A stretch of 64,000 nucleotides of DNA, from NCBI GenBank assembly GCA_965206655.1, contig CBDBKC010000018.1, positions 1 to 64,000 of the forward strand, read 5' to 3'. The notes beneath the pieces are model-generated. The model was given only the letters and a program-made list of their open reading frames with translations. It was not told the origin of the DNA and did no database searches. Position numbers and translations under genes: made by a program. This document shows, one piece after another, positions 1 to 8,700 of the stretch (the stretch's first letter is position 1; every line of letters starts with the position of its first letter). The stretch comes from JAPPLB01 sp965206655 (GTDB lineage Bacteria; Acidobacteriota; Terriglobia; Bryobacterales; UBA6623).

Positions 1-33
1 CATGGAGCTGCTGATTTTGACGACACCGCTAGC

Positions 34-1059
34 TGTGATCTTTCAATAGGTTGTTCATTCGGTCCCGGACCAAGGAAGCTGGAGTTATCCCACAACAGCA
101 ACCTTGGAGAGACCGAATGAACATCCATCAGAATGCACGATTGACACCGAAAGGTCGAGCCCTGTTGGTTCGCCGCGTCCTCGGTGGGGAGAACGCACAG
201 GCCGCCGCGGCGGCCTGTGGCGTCTCAGAGCGAACCGTACGCAAATGGCTCGCGCGGTTTCGGGCCGAGGGTCAGGCCGGTCTCGTCGACCGCTCCTCAC
301 GCCCCCTTCGCAGCCCGCGCCGCACTGCTGCGCCCAGCGCGGCCCGTGTCGTTGCTCTGCGCCGACAACGTTGGGCCGGCTACCGCATTGCCACTCGTGT
401 CGGAGTCTCTCAGGCCACCGTCAGCCGCATTTTGCGCCGCGCCGGCCTCAACCGCATCCGCGATCTCGAACCCGCCCCGCCCGTGCGCCGCTACGAACAC
501 CCCGCACCCGGCGATCTGTTACATCTCGATATCAAGAAGCTCGGCCGCTTCCAGCGCGCCGGTCATCGCGTCACCTCCGACAAATCCCACCGCTGCCGCG
601 GCGCCGGCTGGGAATTCGTGCACGTCGCCATCGACGACCACTCCCGTGTGGCTTTCTCCCAGATCCTCTCCGATGAGCGGAGCGACTCCGCCGTAGCTTT
701 CCTCAATGCTGCCGTCGGTTACTATCGCTCGCTCGGCGTCCGCATCCGCCGCCTGCTCACCGACAACGGCTCTTGTTACCGCTCCCGGCTCTTCCGCGAT
801 GCCTGCCGTCGTCTCGATATCCGTCATCGCTTCACACGGCCTTACACGCCGCGCACCAACGGCAAAGCCGAACGCTTCATCCAGACCGCTCTGAGAGAAT
901 GGGCTTACGCTCGCTCCTACTGCTCATCCCAGCAGCGCGCTGCTCATCTGTTACCCTGGCTGCACGACTACAACTGGCATCGCCCTCACGCCGCTCTCCG
1001 CTATCGTCCGCCCTTCTCCAGACTCATGCTTCCTATGAACAACCTGTTGACACTCCACA
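34..1059 (+). mobile_element. IS481-family insertion sequence
   Basis: Element of 1026 bp beginning TGTG and ending CACA, with terminal inverted repeats of about 25 bp: the left end (34-58) and the inverted right end share TGTG at the tip and AGGTTGTTCAT inside, with mismatches between. It is flanked by a duplicated GCTAGC (28-33 and 1060-1065). Because GCTAGC is itself a palindrome, the true duplication may be only CTAG. It carries one transposase gene and lies inside a WecA-like gene. Confidence 0.88.
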
Positions 1060-1064
1060 GCTAG
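117..1064 (+). CDS. IS481-family transposase
   Basis: DDE transposase of 315 residues that catalyses cut or copy of its own element. An N-terminal helix-turn-helix region (about residues 10-75, with VSERTVRKWLARF) is followed by a second HTH-like segment and an rve/integrase core. Acidic catalytic residues are visible in LLHLDIKKLGRF, RLLTDNGS and NGKAERFIQ. ATG 117 is chosen because the upstream extension to 51 lies in the inverted repeat. The TAG stop (1062-1064) falls outside the element, in the CTAG target copy, so the stop is supplied by the host target site. The gene looks intact. Confidence 0.9.
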   Translation: MNIHQNARLTPKGRALLVRRVLGGENAQAAAAACGVSERTVRKWLARFRAEGQAGLVDRSSRPLRSPRRTAAPSAARVVALRRQRWAGYRIATRVGVSQATVSRILRRAGLNRIRDLEPAPPVRRYEHPAPGDLLHLDIKKLGRFQRAGHRVTSDKSHRCRGAGWEFVHVAIDDHSRVAFSQILSDERSDSAVAFLNAAVGYYRSLGVRIRRLLTDNGSCYRSRLFRDACRRLDIRHRFTRPYTPRTNGKAERFIQTALREWAYARSYCSSQQRAAHLLPWLHDYNWHRPHAALRYRPPFSRLMLPMNNLLTLHS

Positions 1065-1993
1065 CGGCCGCGCTGTTGGCGTTTCTGCGCTATAACTTTA
1101 ACCCTGCATCGATCTTTTTGGGCGACAGTGGGAGCCTACTGATCGGTTTCCTGCTGGGGGCGTACAGTATCATCTGGTCGTACAAGTCCGCCACGATTCT
1201 CGGAATGACGGCGCCGGTTCTGGCCCTCAGCTTCCCGATCGCTGAAGCCGGCATCTCAGTCGCGAGGCGCTTCGTTTCGGGGCGCCCGATTTTCGGCGCT
1301 GACCGGCGACACATCCACCATCGACTGCTCGACAAGGGGTTGGGTCCTAGGCAGGTGGCCGTGTTGGTTTACGGGATTGCGGGCCTGGGCGCGGCGTTCG
1401 CCTTGCTGATGTCGTATCCGGAAGGGCGGGGCAATACCGTCATCTTGATCCTGTTCTGCGTGGTGTCATGGATCGGATTCCAGCATCTGGGTTACACGGA
1501 GTTCGGGTCAGCTCGCCGAATTCTCTTGGGCGGGACGGTGCGAAAACTCGTGGCGTCCGACGTCAAGCTCCGCGCATTCAGTCACTACCTTGCCGAGGCC
1601 AAGTCACTTCAGGAGTGTTGGAAGCACACGGTTGTTGCTCTCCGGGAGCTGGACTTCGATATCGTTCGGCTGGTGGTCGCCGGGAGTCAGGAGCATCGGC
1701 CGGTCTATTGGATGGAAGTGCTCCACGAGAAGCGGCTCATGCTCCGGCCGGAGGATTGCTGGACGCTTCGCATCCCCATTCCCTCGGTCGACGAGGGCTA
1801 TCTAGAGATCTCTCGCCACCTCGATCGCGGCGAGGGTTACCTTGTCGTGCACCCCATCGTGGAAGCGGTGCGGGAAGTTTTTCCGGATCACCTCGACCGC
1901 TACCTCAAGGGTCCCGTCGCGGGCCTGGGCACAGCCCCAGTTGACGAAGAGGGAGAAGAGATCGTGCGGGCCGCAGGAGCCGGCAGCTAGCCT

Positions 1994-3448
1994 CAATACT
2001 CTTCACTTAATAACCCTCACGCAGGCCGCAAAGTCGATGCGGAGGCGCGGCAACGCGCCGCGTGGTCGCAGCTTGTAGCCACTCATTTTGCGCTTAACCC
2101 CGCGCGGACGCTGCATGCCGCGGCTCGACCGCACGCGCTCCTGCAGCAGCTCCGCCAAAACCCCCTTATGAAACTTGCGTTTGTCCTGAGGGGGGAATCG
2201 CGACCGCTTGGGCCATCTTGCGTCGCACCACCCGCACCGCGTGCAGGTAGGAGAGGCGATCCGGATCTTCGTCGGCCTCCAAGGCGGCTTCGTGCAGCAG
2301 CCCGCGGATCGCGAAATGCGCCATCAGTAAGCCGTAAAATTCCTGGCGCACCAACTCCGGCGTCTTGCTGCGCAACACCATGCGCGCCCCGCGCAAATGC
2401 GTCTTGAGCTCGTCAAGCGCGCTTTCGATCTCCCAGCGTTCGCAGTACAGCGCCGCCAGTTCCACAGCCGGCGCTTGGGAGGGATCGAGGATCGTCGTCA
2501 CCAGTCGATAGAAGGGCTCGGCATGCTCGACGCCTTCGAGACGATACTCGATCACGCGCACCGGCAGCGGGTTGCGGCGCTTGCGCCAGTCGCCTTCCGA
2601 AGCGTAGATCGCGCTGCGGTAGGAGCCGTCCGCAAAGCGCTCGAGCACTTCCAAGCGCAGATGCTTCTTAGCCCGCCACAGCAGTTGCGCGCCCGTCTGG
2701 CGTGCTTGCCGCCACAGCTGGTAGCCGAGGAAGTTGCGGTCGGCTAAGCACAACATATCCTTCTCGAGTGCCGGCAACACCTGTTTGGCGAGCGTGATCT
2801 CACCCCTCGCGCAGGGACCCATGCGGCTGGCGAACAGTACATGGGTGCCGTTTTCCAGCAACGAGACAAAGCGCAGCTGAGGAAACGCGCTCGCTCCCCG
2901 CGACGCACCCGGATAGCCGAACGCCGTGCGGTTGGCGGCCTGATCGGCCACATCGAGCGTCGAGCCGTCGAGCGAAACCAAGCGCCATTCCCGATAGAAC
3001 GATCCGCGCGTCTTTTTCGTCGCCAACGGTCGTATCAACTCATCATGCAGCCGCTCGACCGGCTCCACCCCCAATCGCGAACGGGCTTGCGAGATCCCCG
3101 AATCGCCCGCCACCTTGAGGGGCGTCGCAGGGTCCTGCAGCCACTGTAGTCCTTCCAGCAGACAACGCAGCACCTCGCGGTAGGACGACTGCATGAACAG
3201 CGCCAGAGCGATGACGTAGTAGACCATCACATGCGCTGGCAAGTCCCGTTGTCGCCGCGAGGCCCGCCCGCAGTCCCGCAACACACGATCGATCTTGTGA
3301 CGCGGGAACCAGCGCGTGATCACTCCCAGGCTGATGTAGTCGGTAATACGGCTGCCTGCCGGCAGCGCTGCTCTCGTTCGTGCCATCTGTGGCCTCCTGT
3401 GCTCTAAAAACAGAATGCCACAAAAATGTTCTAAAGTGAAGAGTATTG
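1994..3448 (-). mobile_element. IS4-family insertion sequence
   Basis: Element of 1455 bp with perfect 15-bp terminal inverted repeats CAATACTCTTCACTT (1994-2008, inverted at 3434-3448). It is flanked by a 10-bp duplication CAGCTAGCCT (1984-1993 and 3449-3458), the size expected for IS4. The duplicated target spans the stop codon of the WecA-like gene and the first three bases of the MITE-like element, so this insertion came after the MITE. Bases 2009-2165 between left repeat and transposase stop hold no gene. Confidence 0.92.
2166..3386 (-). CDS. IS4-family transposase
   Basis: Transposase of 406 residues. The N-terminal IS4-specific domain (about residues 5-110) is followed by a DDE_Tnp_1 catalytic core. 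Catalytic regions visible are SLDGSTLDVAD, CLADRNFLGYQLW and the IS4 signature YCERWEIESALDELK, which fits the Y-(2)-R-(3)-E-(6)-K pattern. The ATG at 3384-3386 is preferred over upstream starts because it opens the conserved N-terminal domain and the upstream part lies in the terminal repeat. The frame is uninterrupted and the element may be active. Confidence 0.92.
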   Translation of the reverse strand: MARTRAALPAGSRITDYISLGVITRWFPRHKIDRVLRDCGRASRRQRDLPAHVMVYYVIALALFMQSSYREVLRCLLEGLQWLQDPATPLKVAGDSGISQARSRLGVEPVERLHDELIRPLATKKTRGSFYREWRLVSLDGSTLDVADQAANRTAFGYPGASRGASAFPQLRFVSLLENGTHVLFASRMGPCARGEITLAKQVLPALEKDMLCLADRNFLGYQLWRQARQTGAQLLWRAKKHLRLEVLERFADGSYRSAIYASEGDWRKRRNPLPVRVIEYRLEGVEHAEPFYRLVTTILDPSQAPAVELAALYCERWEIESALDELKTHLRGARMVLRSKTPELVRQEFYGLLMAHFAIRGLLHEAALEADEDPDRLSYLHAVRVVRRKMAQAVAIPPSGQTQVS

Positions 3449-3455
3449 CAGCTAG

Positions 3456-3631
3456 CCTGCTTATCTCACCGCCCGACGGCCAAAGCACGCGATAGGCCCG
3501 CCATGACTTCGTTGCGCTTGCTTGCCGTGCTCAACGTGCTGTCAAGTACGCCTGCGCGCGCCAAGCGGCCCGCGCCTCGTCCTGACGGGTCTCTCACGCA
3601 CTTTGTCTCGCCACGTGGTGAGACAAGCAGG
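3456..3631. mobile_element. MITE-like non-coding element at CTAG
   Basis: A 176-bp segment without a coding frame, bounded by 15-bp inverted repeats CCTGCTTATCTCACC (3456-3470) and GGTGAGACAAGCAGG (3617-3631), which differ at one position. It is flanked on both sides by CTAG (3452-3455 and 3632-3635). This architecture suggests a miniature transposable element mobilised in trans by a transposase not present in the window. Removing it leaves convergent genes about 14 bp apart. The parent family was not recognised; a 4-bp CTAG duplication is known in some IS5-type elements. Confidence 0.65.
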
Positions 3632-3645
3632 CTAGATCCGCGGAA

Positions 3646-4394
3646 TCATCGTCCGGAAGCACCTTCGAAGACGATGATATGCTGCGTCGGGACAAAGTCC
3701 ATCGCTTCCACGAACCGAAATCCCAAAGGCTCGAGTTCCGACCGCACCTCGGCAACCGTCATCTTGCGGACCGGCGGCAGCGGGATGGCCGGGTCCTCTT
3801 TGCGGTATTCGATAACGACAACGCGGCCACCGGGTTTGAGTCCCGCGGCGGACGTGGTCCATCATTGCTTCGGGTTGGGCGATCTCGTGATATACGTCGA
3901 CGAGTAGGACGAGGTCGGCGTAGTTGGGTGGAATGCGGGGATCGCCGGGCTCGCCGAGCACGAGTTGAACATTCGAAACCCCGCGGCCTTCGAGATTGCG
4001 GCGGAGGCGGTCGAGCATACCCTGCTGGACGTCGACGGCGATGACGCGTCCATCGGGACCGACGCGGTGGGCGAGGCGCCACGTAAAGTAGCCGGTCCCC
4101 GCGCCCAGGTCGATCACGGTGCTGCCCGGTTTGAATATTGAGGGCTTCGATGACGCGGTCGGGTTGTTCTTCCGCCTCGCGTGCAGGGCGGTTCAGCCAG
4201 TCGGCCATGGCGACTGAGGTGACCGGCGCGATTTGGCGTTTCTTAATGAGTTTCCCGATTTGGAGCGGTTGGCGATCGTCCCCGTCGGCGCCGGTGGCCG
4301 GTTTGTTGAGGACAGCGCTGACGGTAGCGCAACCGGCGAGGATGCCACTCAAGGCCATCACCGCGAAGAGCCTGTCCTTAGCGCAAATGGGCAT
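3646..4394 (-). pseudogene. Lipoprotein class I SAM methyltransferase, two +1 frameshifts
   Basis: N-terminus MPICAKDRLFAVMALSGILAGC is a lipoprotein signal with lipobox LAGC. The mature part is a Rossmann methyltransferase with motif I VIDLGAGTGYF, motif II VIAVDV and the later LKPGGRVVVIEYR. Three frames are needed to read it. One extra base in AAA (complement of 4130-4132) breaks ALNIQPGSTVIDLG, and one extra base in GGG (complement of 3842-3844) breaks RRGLKPGGR. Correcting both gives about 248 residues ending at TGA 3646-3648. Both indels are in homopolymers, so sequencing error is as likely as true decay. The 12-bp gap after the upstream DapA-like gene suggests one transcript. Substrate unknown; an outer-surface or periplasmic methyltransferase would be unusual because SAM is cytosolic. 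Confidence 0.75.
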
Positions 4395-4406
4395 ATTGAC
4401 GAGTGA

Positions 4407-5324
4407 CTAGGCGGTGACGGGCTCGGCCACCAGCCCGGTGCGCGTCATCAGCTCCTTGAGATCGTTCACGTCTTCGGGGCTCATTTCGATCAGCGGCGTG
4501 CGGACACGCCCGCCGTTAAGACCCGCCAGCGTCATGCCCATCTTAATCATGGAGCATTTGTAGCCGGGGCGCCGATTGCGGATCTCGTAAAGAGGAACGA
4601 CGATTTCGTCAAGGATCTTCTTGATGCGGTCCCAATTCCCGGCGCTGGCGAGATCGTGGATCTCGACCGTGATCTCCGGCATAAAACAGGCCAAGCCCGA
4701 GGTGAAGGTGTGGACTCCGTGATTCCAGTAGGTGGGGGCGAAGGGTTCGGCCATACCGTTGATCCAATGGAAGCGATCGCCGAAGTTCGCGCGCACGTTG
4801 AGATAGTGCGACATGCTACCGTTCTCATCCTTGACCATGCAGATGTTTTCGGTATCGGCCAAGCGATCGAGGAGCGACAAGTCGAGGACGCCGCTCCATT
4901 TGGTCTGGTAGAGGAAGACCGGGATTTCGGCGGTTTCGGCAACGGCTTTGTAGTAGTCGGCGAGGCCCGGCTCATTCGTATCGGGTGAATAGGGCGCCAT
5001 GATGATCACGGCGTCGGCGCCGGCTTCGCGCGCGGCGCGCGCCTGGGCTTGCGCGGTGCGGAGGGTCTGGCCGACTCCGAAAATCAGACCCTTCTTGTCC
5101 CCAACCATCTCTCCGGCGATCGCGGACAGCTCGCGGTATTCATCGATGGTGAGGGACTGCATTTCTCCATTGCTGCCGCAGAAGGCTAGGGCGGCAAGGC
5201 GCGTGTCGAGCATGAAGTTGACGTTTTCGCGGAAGGCCGCGGTATCGAATTCGCCGGCGTCTGAGAACGGAGAGACGGGGAATCCGATAACGCCGGGGAA
5301 GCGGTTGAGGAGCGGGTTTTCCAT
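4407..5324 (-). CDS. DapA-family (dihydrodipicolinate synthase/N-acetylneuraminate lyase-like) aldolase
   Basis: A class I aldolase TIM barrel of 305 residues, cytosolic. Family landmarks are GSNGEMQSLT near residue 45 (the GTTGE position), FLYQTKWSG with the catalytic tyrosine, and MVKDENG with the Schiff-base lysine. Members condense or cleave pyruvate with aldehydes; the divergence of GTTGE to GSNGE argues against a housekeeping DapA and towards a sugar-acid or hydroxyproline-type substrate. ATG 5324 is chosen because it directly precedes the barrel; the longer upstream frame has no homology-like features. Divergent from the heme-protein gene at 5441, with 116 bp between. The lipoprotein methyltransferase follows 12 bp downstream. 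Confidence 0.85.
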   Translation of the reverse strand: MENPLLNRFPGVIGFPVSPFSDAGEFDTAAFRENVNFMLDTRLAALAFCGSNGEMQSLTIDEYRELSAIAGEMVGDKKGLIFGVGQTLRTAQAQARAAREAGADAVIIMAPYSPDTNEPGLADYYKAVAETAEIPVFLYQTKWSGVLDLSLLDRLADTENICMVKDENGSMSHYLNVRANFGDRFHWINGMAEPFAPTYWNHGVHTFTSGLACFMPEITVEIHDLASAGNWDRIKKILDEIVVPLYEIRNRRPGYKCSMIKMGMTLAGLNGGRVRTPLIEMSPEDVNDLKELMTRTGLVAEPVTA

Positions 5325-5440
5325 GCTTGGATCTTCGCAGTTTCGCCGCGGTGACGTCAACGTTAGTGGGACGGGGGGGCCCTCGGTGGTTGCCGCTTCT
5401 CGACGCCCCGTTCTGAGCCAATCTAGAATAGAGTTCAACC

Positions 5441-7354
5441 GTGGTGACAGGAAAGTTTTTAAGGCGGTGCGCGGCGAATTGTTCTCGGGTCGTTGTGCTT
5501 GCGTGGTTCGGTATGACATGCGCTACGCCGCAGGGGACGGCGGCGACCTACTCGCAGGAGGAGGCGCGAGCGTTTCTTGGCAAGCACTGTCAGGCTTGTC
5601 ATCAGGGTGAGTCGGCTGCGGCGAAGTTTCACGTTGAGGATCTTGGAACGGTCGAATCGTTTCGCGCGCAACCGGACGACTGGACGCGACTAGCGGCGCG
5701 GGTAGCGAATAGCGAGATGCCGCCCAAGGGTGCGCCCGCTCCCGACCTTGACGAGCGCGAGCAGTTTCTCGACTGGGTGGAGTCGACTTGGCGGAGTCAG
5801 GCTTGCGCCGCGGATGTGAAGCCGACGTCGCATCTGATCCGACGCTTGAATCGGGACGAATACGCGGCAACGATTCGTGACCTTTTCGATCTGCAGCTTG
5901 ACTTCAGCGAGGCGTTGCCGGTCGATGGACCCGGCGGCGAGGGCTTCGACAACGCCGCGGAAACACTGTTTCTTTCTCCGCTGCACGCGGAGAAGTACGT
6001 TGAGACGGCGAAGCTCGTGGTGGACGCGGCGTCGAAGGAGTTCAAGTCACGGGTGAAGATCTTCGTGGCGCGGCCGGCTGGCGATGTTTCCGAAGAGGAA
6101 GCGGCCGAGAAGATTCTTGCGAAGTTTCTTCCGAAGGCTTTCCGGCGGCCGATTGACGACCAAACCGTCCATGACTACTTGGACTTGTTCCGGCTGGCCC
6201 GCAAGCAAGACCAGGATTTCGAACCGGCTGTTTTCTTCGCTTTGCGCAGCGCGCTTGTATCGCCGCGATTCCTCTTCCATGTGGAGCCCGCGGGTAATGA
6301 TTCGAAGCTGCGACAGTACGCGCTGGCGTCGAAGTTTTCGTATTTCCTGTGGGGCACGATGCCGGACGAGTTTCTCTTCGATATCGCCGCCGCCGGGAAG
6401 ATGGATGACCCGAAGGTGTTGCGGGATCTTGTTCCACGGATGCTGCGCGATCCGCGCTCGCTCGAATTCTCCACACGATTTGTTGAGCAGTGGCTGCGGA
6501 CCCGCGAGCTGGAGGGGGCCCACAGCCCGGATCACGAGCTTTTTCCGCAGTACGCGAACGACGAAGAGTTGCACTCCGACATTCTCTTGCAGCCGGTCTT
6601 CTTCTTTCAATACGTGCTTCGTGAGAACAAGTCGCTGCTGAACTTCCTGGACTCGGACTACACGATCTTGACTGGGGCGCTTGCCAAGCACTTTGTGATC
6701 GAGACCGAAGAGAAGACCTCGAAGAACCCCGAGTGGATGAAGCTGCCCGAGGGGTCGAATCGGGGCGGTCTACTGAGTATGCCGGCGGTGTTGGCGGTGT
6801 CGTCGCACCCTTACCGGACGAGTGCCGTTCTGCGGGGGACTTGGATTCTCGATTCGATTCTGGGCGCGCCGCCTCCGCCGCCTCCGCCGAATGTGCCGCC
6901 GCTCGACGAACAGAAGACGGCGGAGACGCCGAAGTCGATGCGCGAGATGCTGACGCAACACCGCGCGAATCCTGTCTGCGCGAGTTGCCACAACCGCATT
7001 GATCCGTTGGGTTTTGGGCTCGACAACTACGACGTGATCGGACGATGGCGCGAAGAGGAGGCCGGACAGCCGATCGATGCATCCGGCGAGCTGACGGATG
7101 GTACGAGGATTGACGGTCCGGCGGGTTTGAAAGAGGCGCTGCTCGACCGCAAAGAACTGTTTATCCGTAATCTGACGAAGAGAATGTTGGGGTATGCTGT
7201 AGGACGAGGACTCACCCCAGCGGACGCTTGCGCGGTTGAAACGATTGTCGATCGTGTTAGGGAGGCCGATTACGAGCCCTGGGCGCTGATCTCGGAAATT
7301 GTCGTCAGCACACCTTTCCAAGAGCCGCTGACCCGCGCGGAGGAAACAAGATGA
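5441..7354 (+). CDS. Secreted DUF1592/DUF1588/DUF1585-type CxxCH protein
   Basis: A 637-residue exported protein starting at GTG 5441. The N-terminal signal region ends near residue 35. It carries a cytochrome-c-like heme site CQACH near residue 50, then the multi-domain block typical of planctomycete/acidobacterial DUF1587-1592-1588-1585 proteins: LNRDEYAATIRDLF, SPRFLFHVEP, and a second CxxCH in ANPVCASCHNRIDPLGFGLD near residue 513. A run of prolines (PPPPPPPNVPPL) separates the domains. Its stop overlaps the next ATG by four bases (ATGA), so translation is coupled to the DUF1552 gene. Function of these pairs is unknown; extracellular redox or polymer breakdown has been proposed for relatives. 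Confidence 0.85.
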   Translation: MVTGKFLRRCAANCSRVVVLAWFGMTCATPQGTAATYSQEEARAFLGKHCQACHQGESAAAKFHVEDLGTVESFRAQPDDWTRLAARVANSEMPPKGAPAPDLDEREQFLDWVESTWRSQACAADVKPTSHLIRRLNRDEYAATIRDLFDLQLDFSEALPVDGPGGEGFDNAAETLFLSPLHAEKYVETAKLVVDAASKEFKSRVKIFVARPAGDVSEEEAAEKILAKFLPKAFRRPIDDQTVHDYLDLFRLARKQDQDFEPAVFFALRSALVSPRFLFHVEPAGNDSKLRQYALASKFSYFLWGTMPDEFLFDIAAAGKMDDPKVLRDLVPRMLRDPRSLEFSTRFVEQWLRTRELEGAHSPDHELFPQYANDEELHSDILLQPVFFFQYVLRENKSLLNFLDSDYTILTGALAKHFVIETEEKTSKNPEWMKLPEGSNRGGLLSMPAVLAVSSHPYRTSAVLRGTWILDSILGAPPPPPPPNVPPLDEQKTAETPKSMREMLTQHRANPVCASCHNRIDPLGFGLDNYDVIGRWREEEAGQPIDASGELTDGTRIDGPAGLKEALLDRKELFIRNLTKRMLGYAVGRGLTPADACAVETIVDRVREADYEPWALISEIVVSTPFQEPLTRAEETR

Positions 7355-8700
7355 ACGTGATCCGCACCAAGCCGATCTCCCGCCGCATGCTGTTGCGCGG
7401 AGTTGGCGCCGCGGTGGGGCTGCCGTGGCTCGAAGCGATGACGCCGACGCTGGGGCGGGCGGCGGCGACCCCGAACAGCCCGGTTCGGATGGCGGCGCTC
7501 TATATGCCGAATGGGGCCTATCCGCTGAGTTGGACTCCGGAGTGCGCCGGGCGTGATTTTGAGTTGCCCCCATCGTTGGAACCGCTGGCGGATCTGCGCA
7601 AAGAGGTTGCCGTTCTGAGCAATATGTGGAACGAGCAGTCGAAGGATGGCGACGGGCACTACGTCAAGGAAGCAGCCATCCTCACTTGCACGCGGATCAA
7701 GAAGACCCAAGGGGCGGATATCCGCAACGGCATTTCGGTGGATCAGGTCGCCGCCAAACGCGTCGGACGTTCGACGCCTCTGCCGTCGCTCGAGCTGGGG
7801 ATTACGCCCGTCGCAGTCGGCAACGACGCCGTCGTCGGTTATACGCGGGTCTACGGGTCGCATATTTCTTGGAGCAGCCCTGCGACGCCGCTAGCCAGAG
7901 AGCTCAATCCACGGGCAGTGTATGAGCGTTTGTTCCGGGCCGCCAACGGTTCGGGAGCGGATCAAGCAAAGCTCGACTCGCTCTTGCTTGACCGGGTGCT
8001 GGGGGATGCGAGGCAGTTGCGCGGCCGGGTGGGCAAGGAAGATCAGGTTCGGTTGGACGAGTATCTTTCGGTGATGCGTTCACTGGAAGAGCGGCTGGAG
8101 CGCGCGAGCGATCCAGGGAAGGACTCTTGGAAATTGCGTGCCCCGATGGCCCCGGAGGATTCGCCGACAGACCGTCCGTCGAGCCATTTAGACCATGTGC
8201 GGTTGATGCTGGATATGATTGCGGTCGCGTTCCAGACGGACACCACCCGGATCAGCACGTTCATGTTCGGCAACGCGGTCAGCAATGTAAGTTTCCGCTT
8301 CCTTGATGATGTGAGCGCCGGGCATCACGACGTTTCGCATCACAACAAGGAGGAAGGCAAGCTGAGCGAGTACAAAGTCATCAACCGCTGGCACGTCGAG
8401 CAGTACGCGTACCTGCTGCGGCGCTTGGCGGCGATGAAAGAGGGCGAGTCGAGTGTGTTGGATAACTCGATGATTTTGTTTGCTTCGGCGTTGAGCGACG
8501 GCAGCAAGCACGACCCCCACAAGCTGCCGATTCTGGTCGGTGGGCGCGGCGGCGGCCGAATCGATACGGGGCAGCACTTGGTTTACGCCAAGGACGCTCC
8601 TCTGTCGAATCTCTACGTATCGATGCTGGATGCGTTCGGGACGCCTGTGGAGCGCTTCGCCGATAGCACGGGGCCACTGGCAGGGTTGCTGCACACCTGA
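7351..8700 (+). CDS. Tat-exported DUF1552 protein
   Basis: A 449-residue protein whose N-terminus carries a Tat-type signal (ISRRMLLRGVGAAVGLPWLE). The body matches the DUF1552 family: RMAALYMPNGAYPLSWTP at the start and a C-terminal block with ILVGGRGGGRIDTG. The family is distantly like DUF1501/sulfatase-fold proteins, but no catalytic residue can be named with confidence. It starts inside the stop of the DUF1592-type gene (ATGA), the arrangement usually seen for this pair, and its own stop overlaps the next start by one base. Expected to be folded before export and to act in the periplasm or outside, probably with its partner. Confidence 0.87.
   Translation: MNVIRTKPISRRMLLRGVGAAVGLPWLEAMTPTLGRAAATPNSPVRMAALYMPNGAYPLSWTPECAGRDFELPPSLEPLADLRKEVAVLSNMWNEQSKDGDGHYVKEAAILTCTRIKKTQGADIRNGISVDQVAAKRVGRSTPLPSLELGITPVAVGNDAVVGYTRVYGSHISWSSPATPLARELNPRAVYERLFRAANGSGADQAKLDSLLLDRVLGDARQLRGRVGKEDQVRLDEYLSVMRSLEERLERASDPGKDSWKLRAPMAPEDSPTDRPSSHLDHVRLMLDMIAVAFQTDTTRISTFMFGNAVSNVSFRFLDDVSAGHHDVSHHNKEEGKLSEYKVINRWHVEQYAYLLRRLAAMKEGESSVLDNSMILFASALSDGSKHDPHKLPILVGGRGGGRIDTGQHLVYAKDAPLSNLYVSMLDAFGTPVERFADSTGPLAGLLHT

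Larger units (their letters stand above)
1..1990 (+). pseudogene. WecA/TagO-like glycan-phosphate transferase, interrupted by IS481
   Basis: Integral-membrane polyprenyl-phosphate GlcNAc/hexosamine-1-phosphate transferase family (MraY/WecA/TagO), which starts synthesis of cell-surface glycans on the lipid carrier. The 5' end lies outside the window; bases 2-33 encode the last residues before the insertion and 1066-1990 the rest. Removing the IS481 element and one 6-bp target copy joins the frame exactly (1032 bp, a multiple of three) to give LAAALLAFLRYNFNPASIF. Family motifs seen are FLGDSGSLL and HIHHRLL. After the last membrane helices there is an unusual C-terminal extension of roughly 170 residues, soluble in appearance, ending at TAG 1988-1990. 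The stop lies inside a CTAG that is also the insertion site of a MITE. As it stands the protein cannot be made whole. Family assignment is confident; the exact sugar substrate is not. Confidence 0.85.

Noticed and set aside
773..1990. A 405-codon open frame running from inside IS481 into the WecA-like gene
   Set aside because: The first part is an unused frame of the transposase; only the part after 1065 is real, and it belongs to the interrupted gene.
34..3448. Composite transposon formed by IS481 and IS4
   Set aside because: The two elements are of different families, each has its own target duplication, and the DNA between them is an ordinary gene.
6042..7082. A 346-codon reverse frame inside the DUF1592-type gene
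   Set aside because: Arg/Ser/Ala-rich composition and full overlap with a clear domain-bearing gene show it is a GC-driven shadow.
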